DNA of 64,000 bases from Diadophis punctatus similis (Eukaryota > Chordata > Lepidosauria > Squamata > Dipsadidae), in NCBI GenBank assembly GCA_023053685.1, contig JALIGW010000016.1, forward strand, positions 14,732,973-14,796,972, read 5' to 3'. The number at the start of each line of letters is the position of its first letter. Position 1 is the stretch's first letter. The notes under the pieces are model-generated. The model did not search any database. It was not told the origin of the DNA and was given only the letters and a program-made list of their open reading frames with translations. This document shows, piece by piece, positions 48,901 to 60,900 of this stretch. The position numbers and the translations under genes are program-made.

Positions 48901-51900
48901 TATGATGTAAAATTTGTGGGACGTTCCCCAAATCACAAGGACTGCACATAGTAGAAACAATAGATTGCATGGGGAAACAATGAACAGAGAGTTAATTTTT
49001 CTGAATGCTTTGGAATATTCTATTTATTATCTTCTAATTCCATTACCATGGCCAGAAGATACGTTACTCAGTGAGGACCAGCTGAAATCCTTTCTGTATT
49101 TGTTTATTATTTGCTGGATTTTGCTTCCATCGTATTCCATTTCTTCAAAAGAGAGGCGAGAACTGGGATGCTTTGAGGTGTCATCCGATTTTGGTAGAAA
49201 TGAAGGCGCGCTTGAGCTCTCCTTTGCTGGAAAGCTGAAAAGGCTTGTCTGTTCCTTGGCTGCACAGGACTCTGCAAAGCAATTGCAAATAATTCTCAAC
49301 TTTATTCAAGTCAAAAAAAAAACACACAAAAGTTTGCAAGAACTGGGCGGTTAGTGTCTCATTATTTTCATATCAGGTAGAACTTCACAAACATAGGTTG
49401 TAGTTCACTGCCTGTGGAGATTTTCAGTCCTCCCGGTCATAGTTATCTCAAAGGTGCTTTTTCAAAAGGCAACTGGACTTTTTTTTTTTCCTCTTGAGGA
49501 AAAAGAAGAAGAGCTTCGGTTTCTCATCCAAGAAATTTCATCGGTTGTGATGGCCGGACAGGTACCAACAGTTGAGAAAAAAAAAACCGGTCCAGTTGCC
49601 TTTTGAAAAAGCACCTTTGAGTTCTCGCTCGTTCTATTTATTTATTTATGCAAAATATATATATAAAAAAGAGGCCAGGTCATTTTATTTGAACTTGCCA
49701 CAAACTTACTGTCATGCCCCAGCATATAACCTTTATATACTGTTGTTGCTCTCTAGCCCCATCTAGTGGCCAGAGAGACAAAATATCAAGTATAAGGTTT
49801 GAAGCTGACCCAACCCATTTTACCCATCAGCCCGCACTCTCAAACCAAGTGCACACTGGGAAGCCAGACTCCATTTTCCTTTAGCATTTGGAGAAGGCAG
49901 AAGCACAAAGAAGAATCCATCTTAATCTGTGGCACATGGTCATCTAAGGGTAAACCCACATCCCACACATAGAGCATCGCTGGTGAGATTTAAATTACTT
50001 ATATTTATTAATTGTTATGTTCAGCAGTAACTCAATACTGCCTATCTTGTATTTGGTTCTCATTGTATATATTCCTATTTTCCCCAGTTTCATCATATCC
50101 TGTTCTTTCAATAAAGCATTCAGATCTACACACACAGTCTGTTTCATTGGAGGATAGGTGGGTTTAGCTGCATGTTGAGCTGCACACGGACTAACGTGTA
50201 GTGAGGACAGAACACTTACCTTTACCAGCAAGACTATTATCTGCGTTGTAATTTTTTATAAAGTTGGCCGCAGAAGGAGTCACTGAAGAAAAATAGCCGT
50301 GAGCTACCTGCTGTGTACATGTTGTTGGCGTTAACAAACCCGGAGACCACGCATTTGAAAGTGTTACCTAGGGCAAGAGTATTATACATGAGTACGAGTA
50401 CTGATTACTACAATCACAAGTGCTTCAAATCAAAACGTATTTCATTCTGAGCTCAGTTCAAGTGTAGAAACCTCCATGTATTCAATTGTCAGTACATGTC
50501 AGGTTCATCATTGCTCAGAACAGTCAATCTCATTCTTGCTCTCCTCCTCCTCCGTCCCGTTCCCCCCCCCCACTTCCAGCAAAATCCCCCCTTCCTCAGT
50601 CTACACTCATACACTCATTCATCACGCACAAAACTCACAAATCATCCAACACACAAACACAGGTTCAGGCTTGAATTGCTTCCCAGAACGGTATATAAAT
50701 CATGCACCACAGATCAGCTGATCATTTTAGTGCTCATATTTGGCTATTTCTCATCACAGAGCCACACTGAATAAGAGGCTCTCAGAAGAATAGTAAAGCA
50801 ATTCAGGACACTTTTAGGGCTATTAAATGATTAAAAAATCTGTATTTTGTACAATTATAATATAAAATGCAATACATCTTAGCTGTGTGCCTTTTAAAAT
50901 GCTTTCAAGAAATGTAGTACTTTGTTTGCAAATGACTTTTTTAATCAAATCGGAATAAAGCGTAACATTCTTTTAAATATGACACTGTACTTCCATGCTG
51001 TTATTTGCATATCAAATTAATACCGTCTTTTTCTGTATTACTTTTGCCAGCTAAAAATATTTTTTTTAAAAAGGAAAATTGTAATGGAAAATATATGCAA
51101 GTTAATGTGCGATATGGAGCACCTTATTTTATTTATTTATTTTATTTTAGAGCTCTTATATGCAGCCCTACTCCCTGGGGCTTAGAGCTTCTTATGTAAC
51201 ATGAAATGTAAAACATGAACAGTATATTGTTCATGTGACTTCCAGGTTCAGAGTGCTAATGAACAGTATTTAAAATGCAAAGATTAAAAGAGAACGAGAT
51301 TGTTTAAAGTACCGTATTTTTCGGACTATAAGATGCTCCGGACTATAAGACGCACCTACCTTTTTTGGTGAGGAAAATAAGAAAAAAAAATCTGCCTCTG
51401 CCTTCCAGCAATTTGCCTCCTTGCAGCAAACAGTAAACAGCCTGTTTCAGCTTCAGCACAGCCTGATTAGCAGAAGAAAAAAAAATCTCCCTCTGCCTCC
51501 CAGCAATTTTCCTCCTTGCAGAAAACAGCAAATAGCCCGTTTCAGCACAGCCTGATTAGCACAAGCAGCTGATTAGCGTGGAGGCGACAACAGGCAATGG
51601 CAATCCCTGCATCCTGAAACAGCTGATGGTCGGGAGCCCATCCAACTGACAATCAGCTGCTTGTGTTAATCAGGCTGTGCTGACGCTGAAACTAAAACAG
51701 GCTGTTTGCTGCAAGTTGGCAAATTGCTGGGAGGCAGAGGCCAAAGGGAAGGGGCCGGCGGGTGGGCGGGGCTACATTCGGGTATGTATAAGACACACCC
51801 AAATTTTAACCCTCTTTTGGTGTGGGAGGAGGAAGTGTGTCTTATACTCTGAAAAATACGGTACATGGTACAATTATATAATACACCAAACACTAGTTTT

Positions 51901-54900
51901 TATGACTTACTTGGCTGTTTGGCCTCAATGATGGATCAGGAGATGTAACTCTTCTTCCATTATCAGCAGAATAATTTGATAAATTTCGATCTGTAGAAAT
52001 AAATTCTTTAGAGTGGACTGGAGATAAAGAAGAGGAAGCAACGTGAAGCAGCTGGCAAGTGGCAAGTCATGATGCTCTCAAGTTTAACTCTATGTGGTCA
52101 CACAGACATAATTCTATAAGTGATGGTCAACAATAACTGCAACAGTAACATACAGTATCATCTCAGCAAGGTTTCTCAAGCCATGGCAACTTCAAAATAT
52201 GTGGATTTCAACTTGTCTTCAACTTCAATCCCACTTGGCTGAGGAATGCTGGGAGTTGAAGTCCACACATCCTGAAGTTGCCAAGGTTGAGAAACATTGC
52301 TCTAGACTTGCAGGGGTCTCCAACCTTGGCAACTTTAAGGTTTACTTAACAACTGTGTTGCTAACTAAACAACCGCAGCGATTCACTTAGCAACGGTGAC
52401 AAAGAAAGGTTGTAAAATCCAGCAAAAGTCACTTAACAACTGTCTCGCTTAGCAACAGAAATTTTGGCCTCAATTGTAGTTGTAAGTCAAGGACTACCTG
52501 TGCTAGTATTTATTTACAGGAGAAAATTATTGTCTTTGGTGAAATCTTTTCAATAAATCATCCACTATATCCTTATTCCCCTTTATCGAGATTTTATTCT
52601 GGACTGTAACAAGTCCAGGGGTGAAATCCTACCGGTTCGCTCTTACCTGTTGGTCGCCGCACAGCCGAACAACCTGGTGGCGTTCGCGGCGCAGGGTTTC
52701 CCCCGCCCGCTTCCCCCACCCGCCGGGATGCCGGCATTTGCATTATTTTGCCCTCTGCGCAAGCAGAACGCTTTGCGCATGCACAGAGGGCAAAAGAACA
52801 CAAACGGTGGCGTCCCAGCGGGTGGGGGAAGCCCCGCGCCGCGAACGCCACCAGGTTGTTCGGCTGTGCGGCGTCCAACAGGTAAGAGCGAACCGGGAGG
52901 ATTTCACCCCTGACCAAGTCCAACATTAAGGAATACCGCATAACCAGTCGTTGGGGCTTAATCGCTTTCTAAAAGCAATGCCAAATGCTTGTTAATTTTC
53001 CGTGGCAGTGACTACAGAATATTTCTTAAGCATGAAATACGCGCATGGATATTTCAGAGAGTTCATTTGATTACCGTTTCTGACTTGATAAGAAATTTAA
53101 CCCCGCCACCGCTCCTCTTGAAAAAGAATCGTTCTCTCAAAAGGTAACTCTGCTCACCTGAGTCATACAAACCATGAGCTTTCCACATCGATTCAGCGTG
53201 GCATGATCCTTGTATACGCTCCGGGCTTTGGCCAGAATCTAATTCTTTATCATCAGCCATAGAAATAGTTCTTAGCAGATCAATTTCTTCTTGTAAAGAC
53301 TCGATTGGGCTTTTACCAGGCCGTAGTTTATCAATTTGGGGAGTGAGGAATATATCTCCAGTAAGATGCTCTTTATATCCTGAAATTTCTGTAGCAACGA
53401 AGAAAGGTGCATTAGAAAACAGCCTGTATTTGCTGTTCAGCTGTCCCACTGGATCGTACAGAGTAGACATATTCCAGACCCTCTCCTTTAAAAGTTGCCA
53501 CCTAGGGTGACTTAGGAGGCATATCTTTTTCAGGGTCTCTGCCCTATAGAATGTATCTTCCCTTTGAGATACATTAAGACAGGGGTCCCCAAACTTGGCA
53601 ACTTTAAGACTTGTGGACTTCAACTCCCAGAATTCTGGGAGTTGAAGTCCACAAGTCTTAAAGTTGCCAAGTTTGAAGACCTCTGCATTCTCAGCCATCC
53701 AGGTCATCGCTGTCCCCAGAGATGCTTTTTTCAAGAGGCAACTGAACTTCCTGGTTTTTCTTTGAAGACGCTTCGCTTCTCATCCAGAGCTGAAGAAGCT
53801 TCTTGGATGAGAAGCAAAACCTCTTCAAAGAAAAACCAGAAAGTCCAGTTGCCTCTTGAAAAAAAGCATCTTTGGGACGATTAAGACCTCACCCTTTTAA
53901 ACTTCGGGAAAGCCATGAAGAACTGGCTTTCTCCCCAGAGCTTGCATAGTGAGGTTGGAGCCTTGATGTAATTGGATTGGGCATCTGGTTTCTCTTGTTT
54001 GTTGTACAGCATTGTGTTTCGTTAAATTATTGTATTTTTGTTAACTCTTGTTAGCTGCCCAGAGTGGTGTCTCACAATATAGGTGACCAGACAAATCTTT
54101 TAAAACAAGCAAATTGTCAAGCACTGGGGAAATCAGGAGATTCAGGCAGTTCAAATGAGTATAAAGATTTATTGCCAAGCTTAAGCTCTCTACAAGAATC
54201 TGGCCAACTGGCAGTTAAAGGAAATGAGGAGGAGATAAGAGAGGCATTCAAGGTGGGCTGGACTTAAATCTCTTGCAGGCGCACAGGGACTCGTGACTTA
54301 TGACACGTTTGACCCCTCCCTTGGGCTCAGCCTGTTCATTTCCTACACAAATAAGCTAGGCTATATTTTGCAGCTGTTCCCCTGTAATGTTTTGTGTGGT
54401 AACAAACAGGGTTTTTATGTTTTAGGGTTTGTTTTAAAAACTAGTGAAATGTTGCTTTTAGCAAGGCAATTGCCAATAGTGTATTGATGCCAGTATCTTA
54501 TGAATGATGCATCAGTTATCAACCATCAATAATATATTGTATCTTATTTTTTTTTCTTGTTCTTGACAATCAGTATGATTAATGAGAAAATGAAGCATGA
54601 GACAAATCAAGGTATCTAAAACGTGCATCAGAGCAAGGCAAAACTGTCTTTTTTCCTAATCTAAAGGAGCATTTTCCCATGTACATACACAAAACTTTTA
54701 TATAAGCAATCTTCAAGCTACCGCTAAGGCACCGTACCTGTACAGAACAAGTCACAATGTCAATCGGATAAAAACACTAAGGTATGAGCTATGTTTAACA
54801 TAAGGCAAGCTGAAGGACAGGAAAAAAAATAAGTAAGGGTAGAATTGAATGGAAGAGATATTGGTGATCTCTTCCAGGCTGCCCATCACTGTTTCAACAA

Positions 54901-57900
54901 TATGCTTTTGCAGTTAAATGAGATGAAGTACCGTATTTTTCGGACTATAAGACGCATCGGTGTATAAGACGCACCAACATTTTGAAGAGGTAAGAAAGAA
55001 AGAAAAAAGTTTTTGCCCTCCCCCAGCCCCCAGGAGCACTCTGCAGACCTCCCAAACCCTCTGCACACCCCGTTTTTGTGAAAAAGGGGCGTTTTTCGCA
55101 AAAACAGGGGCGTTTTTACCCTCCCCCAACTCCCAGGAGCACTCTGCAGACCTCCCAAACCCGCCCACCCCATTTTTGCACGGGACGGGGCTTTGGGAGG
55201 CCAAAAATGGCTGCATTTGGTGTATAAGATACACTAACAATTCCACTTTCTTTTGGGGGGGGGCAGTGCGTCTTATACTCCGAAAAATACGGCAAGTGCT
55301 TCAATGCAGAAAGAGACACGATTTTGATTAGCGTTACACTGTCATAATTCACCTGTACTGGGAAATCTGTCGCTCCTTGGTGTGTCAAGTTCTTGTATAG
55401 CACTGAGTTCATGCTGCTCCAAATCGAGTCCTGGTTTTACTTTGACCAAAGGTGGTTTTGAAAGTCTCTGTTTCTCTTCTCTAGTCCATATGCTCTGAAA
55501 TGGCCCTGCAAGATAAAAGATACGTTCAGACCCAGAATTGATGTGACAAATAAAGAAACTTGGACTCTGGACCGAGACTTCCCCAGTTAAGTCTATTTTT
55601 CTGTGAAGGAAGCTGTTCTCCCTGTAATATAAGGATAACGATATTGATGTGTGTATCGATGTGTATGTGCCCATGTTGTATGGCTGCAAGATTATTATTA
55701 TTTATCCTTATTATTTTCTTTCTTTCCCCCCTCTTATTGGTATGATGATAATAATGGTGATGCTATTGCTTTGCATGAGTTTCTGCGCCAGAGATAAATT
55801 TATCATCAGCTATAGAAATCATTCGTAGCAGATCTATTTCTTTCTGTAAAGGTTTAGTTGGGCTTTTTACTTTTACTGGACTGTAGTTTATCAACTTTGG
55901 GAGCGAGGAATACATCTCCAGTAAGATGCTCTTTGTAACCTGAAATTTGACCAAATAAAGTATTCCTTCCTTCCTTCCTTCCTTCCTTCCTTCCTTCCTT
56001 CCTTCCTTCCTTCCTTCCTTCCTATGCTGTACTGACTGTTAAGACAAAAGTGACAATGGTCTGACCTGAACTCAAACCATTATAATGTATCTCCAATGAA
56101 ATTGTCTTTTATGAAGGCTCTTCAGTTTAAAAAACAGACCATAATGGAAAGGAATTCGACAGGACAGGGTTACTGAGCTAGCAACACAAATTTACACTTG
56201 TCCATTTCAATCAGAAGAATCTCAGCCAAAATATTTCAGAAGAACCAGTAAGACAAAGAAAGCAATCCAACACTCATCACAATGTTCAGCAAATTCTTCT
56301 TACCCGTTTGTTCCACTGAATTCACTTTTTGAAACAAAGAATCGTTTTCCGCGTGGCTGTTCATATCATCAAAGTGAACCTGCTTTGGGTTGCCATTTTC
56401 TGCTTCGTTAAGGAGCACACTCAGCAAACTGAGGCTGTCGGGTTTTGCCTCGGTCATATCCCTGCATGGTCTTGACTGCGTAACCTGTAAAATAGAAAAT
56501 GACGTCTTTTCTGATGTAAACGCCCAATGTACCGAGAGTAATGTCTGATCACACAAGGCGACTTTCCTTCATTCTATGCAGTGTTGCAAAACAAGGTTTG
56601 GGTTAAAAAGTCATCCAACCTTCTCGAGACCAAGAAGATGGTGGGTTTTATTAGAGGAACCTCTAGTTGTTGTTTTTTTAAATGTTCAAAGCTTTAGACT
56701 TTGGGCTGGATCCGGCCCACAGGGTGCTTAGATCTGGCCCGTGGGCCAACCCTGGAAACAATTATTGTTGACCCGCGGTGCCTCTGCCAATGAAAATGGA
56801 GCTCGGGATGGCCACGTGCAGGCCTCCTGGGCTCCATTTTCGGCCGCGACGGCCTCCTGCAACCCTCTGCCAGTGAAAACGGAGCTCGGGAGGGCCATGT
56901 GCAGGGCCACCTCCCAGGCTCGGTTTTCACTGGCAGAGAGCTGCAGAAGGCCATCACGGCCGAAAACGGAACCTCAATGAGTGACATCCTGGCCACTCCC
57001 CCCCAAGGTCAAACATACCCCTGATGTGGCCCTCAATGAAATGAAGTTTGACACCCCTGCACTACTATATGTAGCTATCTCCAAGACCTTCAGAACATTT
57101 TAAAATATAAAATGAATTTTAAAAATGCCTCAAATTTCACGGGAAGCGAATATTGTAAAACCTGTGAACCTACATAAAATCTTTCGAAATATTGGCCGTT
57201 TTGGGTTTTGTTGGAAAATGTTAGTGCCCCACATGTAACACAACACCCAGGGACCGAAAGGGTAACCAATCCTGCAGTTAAAAGATAGTGGTTGCATTTA
57301 ACAGAATTTCGTAAGAAGTGGTTCAAGCTACGTGGCAGATTAAACTGCGGATTTGTTACTCAACTACGATCTGTCTTTTCTGAGAGTAGGTGAGAGAAAA
57401 TACACTAGAGGTAACCAGTTATTTCAAAAATGCAATGGATGCAATTGATAGTTGCTTCCAAAAAGTTAACTCTGACTGGAAGTGAACTTGGAAGACCAAG
57501 GAAAATGGAATTTCCTTATTTCAAAATACCATATTTTTCGGACTATAAGAGGCACTGGTGTATAAGACGCACCAAGATTTTGAAGAGGTAAGTAAGAAAA
57601 AAAAGTTTTGTCCTCCCCGGCCCCCAGGAGCACTCTGCAGGCCTCCCAACCCCTCTGCGCGCCCAGTTTTTCATAAAAACGGGCGCGCAGAGGGTTTGGG
57701 AGGCCTGCAGAGTGCTTCTGGGGGAAGGCAAAATTGCCCGTTTTTGCGAAAAAATGCCCGTTTTTCACCCATTTTTTTTGCAAAAATGAGAGCATTTTTG
57801 CCTTCCCCCAACCCCCAGGAGCACTCTGCAGGCTTCCCAAACCTTCTGCGCACCCCTTTTTGCAAAAACCTGGCCCATTTTTTGCAAAAATGGGATGTGG

Positions 57901-60900
57901 GGGCGGGGCTTCGGGAGGCCAAAAATGGCTGTATTCGGTGTATAAGACGCCCCAACATTTCTACCCTCTTTTAGGGTGGAAAAAGGTGTGTCTTATACTC
58001 CGAAAAATACGGTATCCAGAAATTGCAGCGCACTATGGCTAACTGAAGTCAGCTTTTCAACTGAGCAACTATGGAGGACCTATTAGAAGCAAATGAGAGT
58101 TTTACATGCCAACTGACAATGGGAAAACAACTAGAGAGTTTCTGTTTCAAAATTATCCTGACGAGACCCCTGAATTTTCCTTCCACTAAAAAGCATACCC
58201 GTTGAATAATCTCTTTTAATGCTTCTTGCTGTTGCTCCATTTTTTGTTTCAGCTCGGCATGCCTGTGGAGCAGCACGTCCTCCTGTATTTTCTGGCGAAA
58301 CAGAAGGGTTTCCCGCTGCTCATCCAGTCGTTCCTGCAGTTCTTTCAAGTGCTCCTGCTGAACTTCAATGCTCTCGGAGGAAGCCAGCAGGTGGTCTCTT
58401 AACTCTACTACATCGGAACAACTGGACAAAACCTCCCGTCCCTTTTTCGATGCTGAGGAGGACTCCTGGTTGCCCTTGATCCGAGCCGTTACGGGAGGCG
58501 GTGAGGAAGAAGTCGAATATAAAGGAAGATGGGGGCTCTGGTTAGAAACTGTGTTTATCCTATTCTCTCCAGGAATATCTCGGTGATTTAAGAACGTTGG
58601 CAAAAGAATCTTTTCAGCTGGAGGTTTGTCAGGCGTGGGTGCTTCGGACAAGGAGGTTTCTGAAGGCCCTGGAGAATCACCTGCAGGTAAAAGGAATCGG
58701 ATATTTGGAATACGAGCAACAGGCTGGGTGGTAGCAGAGGTATCCTCAGGTTTTGGCAATAACGATCTAGGAATCCTGTGAAAGTCCAATGAATGTGCCA
58801 CAGCTGTTCCCAATACATCCGGTTTTTCTTTCTCTTGATGTGAAGAGGATCCTTGGGCCAAATGAAAACATATTTGATTTACCTGCGTTTGCTTTTCGGA
58901 ATCAACCCTGGGCTGACCTTGCTCGTCACTGGCAACTTCAAGCTTCTGCTCCTCGTCTTTGTGCCACGGCAGTGCCCGTTCTTGATCAGAAACCCTCTCG
59001 GGTGGCTTGTAAGCCGTTGCTTTAATTCCCTCTGGTTGATGTAACTCCCGGGCTTGTGACAATGGATCAGGCGGATCAGAATTCAGGTGTGCAAGTCTGT
59101 CTACGGGATTTAACAGTGCCCTGGAAACTGACTGGAACCTCCGTTGCAGTTTATTCTGATATTCTTCTAATTTTCTTCTGGCTTCGTCCACTGATTCTTG
59201 ATGCATCCTAAAACAATATGCATATGATTAGATCAAAACGGAACAGCGTTCTAAGTGTCCAAAAAAAAAAGTGCCAATAAGCAACCACAGAATTTACATT
59301 TTGACACACACCCAGAACATCAAAAAAAAAAAAAAAAAACCCACCTGTTTTGCACCAACAGACGTTGCTGACAGTCGTGAATCCTCTTTAGATGGTCATC
59401 CTCTTTGGGAAACCAGGATACCTGTGGCTCCAGGGCAATGTCAGTCTAAAGAAAAATTAAATTAAATTAAATTAATTAATTAAAAATTAAATCAAGTAAC
59501 TTCAAACACTATTCAAAAAAGTAACGCGCTGCAGTAGGTCTGTGGAGAAATATAATTTTTCCGCCAAAGCAACTTAACGCAAAGTGAGGTTGGCTGCAGC
59601 CCTGTTAATTCTTTGTAAATTCTTGTTTTTGGCTTCTGCGCATGCGCAGAAGCTGAGTTTTTGGCACTGCGCATGTGCCCGTGTGGTGCAGCCCCGCGGT
59701 GCGCAATGCGCGCACAGCCCCGCAGCGCACAAGGAAGCGAACCGACAGCGAGGCAAGTTAGAACCCGTGCTGTAGAAGTCCCAAAGAAATGATGAGTTGC
59801 TGATGTAACTCCAATATTTGTTGTTCTCTTCTTGTTTTCTAATAATAATTTTAATATTTTTTAACTTGTTAATTCTTTTTAAAGCATTGTTTTATGTTTT
59901 TTATTGTATGCTGCCCAGTCATGTTCTGTCAGTTGAGCAGCTATATAAATATTAAAAATGAATGAATGTGTAATGAACTGTCACAGCATGCAATATTCTT
60001 GGGGAATGTTCCAGTGAGCAGGAAACTTACTTATTTTCTCATTCATATATCATATCATATTATATCATACCATATCATATCATATCTTCAATTTCTTTAG
60101 CTACCATCTCAGTCAATGACTTTGGCAGCTTACAATAAAAAAAATACAATTAAAATACTAAAAACAATAACAAAATTAATACATCCAAAATAAATACACA
60201 GCAGCCAATATACTTGGCCAGTTAGTAAACATAGTCAGCAAATAAGTGCCTTAAGGCATTCAGCACCCCACGCTCAGAAACATAATAAAGCTTCCTTGAT
60301 TGTTATATTATTCCATCCTATTTTACGTTGCAATTTTCCATCTCTTTTTTATATTCTAATTATAGCACATTCCAAAGAATGATTTAAAAAGACAGGTCTA
60401 AAAAATTTGCTGGAAATGCACTTATTAGGTTATTCTTCCCTATCTAATGACAATATCACAAAAGTTTAGCAATTCTGGAACATAATTCATCACAGGATGA
60501 AACAAAATTTAAATACTGACTTTATTAGTTTTTTTTATTTAAAACATTTTTAATACAAAGGTTCTAATGCTCATGTTAATAATATACTAAGCAGGGGTAA
60601 AACCCACTGACCTTCCCTACCGGCTCACAAATGTGCGAGCACCCCGCGCGCGCTCACTTTGCTTGTGCACACCATCGTGCACTCATGTGCTAAGCCTGCG
60701 CATGCACAAACATGAAAACCGTCCCAAAAAAGGATGGGCGGGGCTTTGCGCAGTCGGCCCTACCGTCCCACACGAGCCAGTCAGAGCCGGCTGCATTCCA
60801 TCCCTGATACTAAGTATATATGCCACCCAATTCCTGGTGGGTGCCAAGAAATGTGTCTGCAGATCCCTGGGTACCTGTGTTGTCAACTCAAGCGCTAGAC

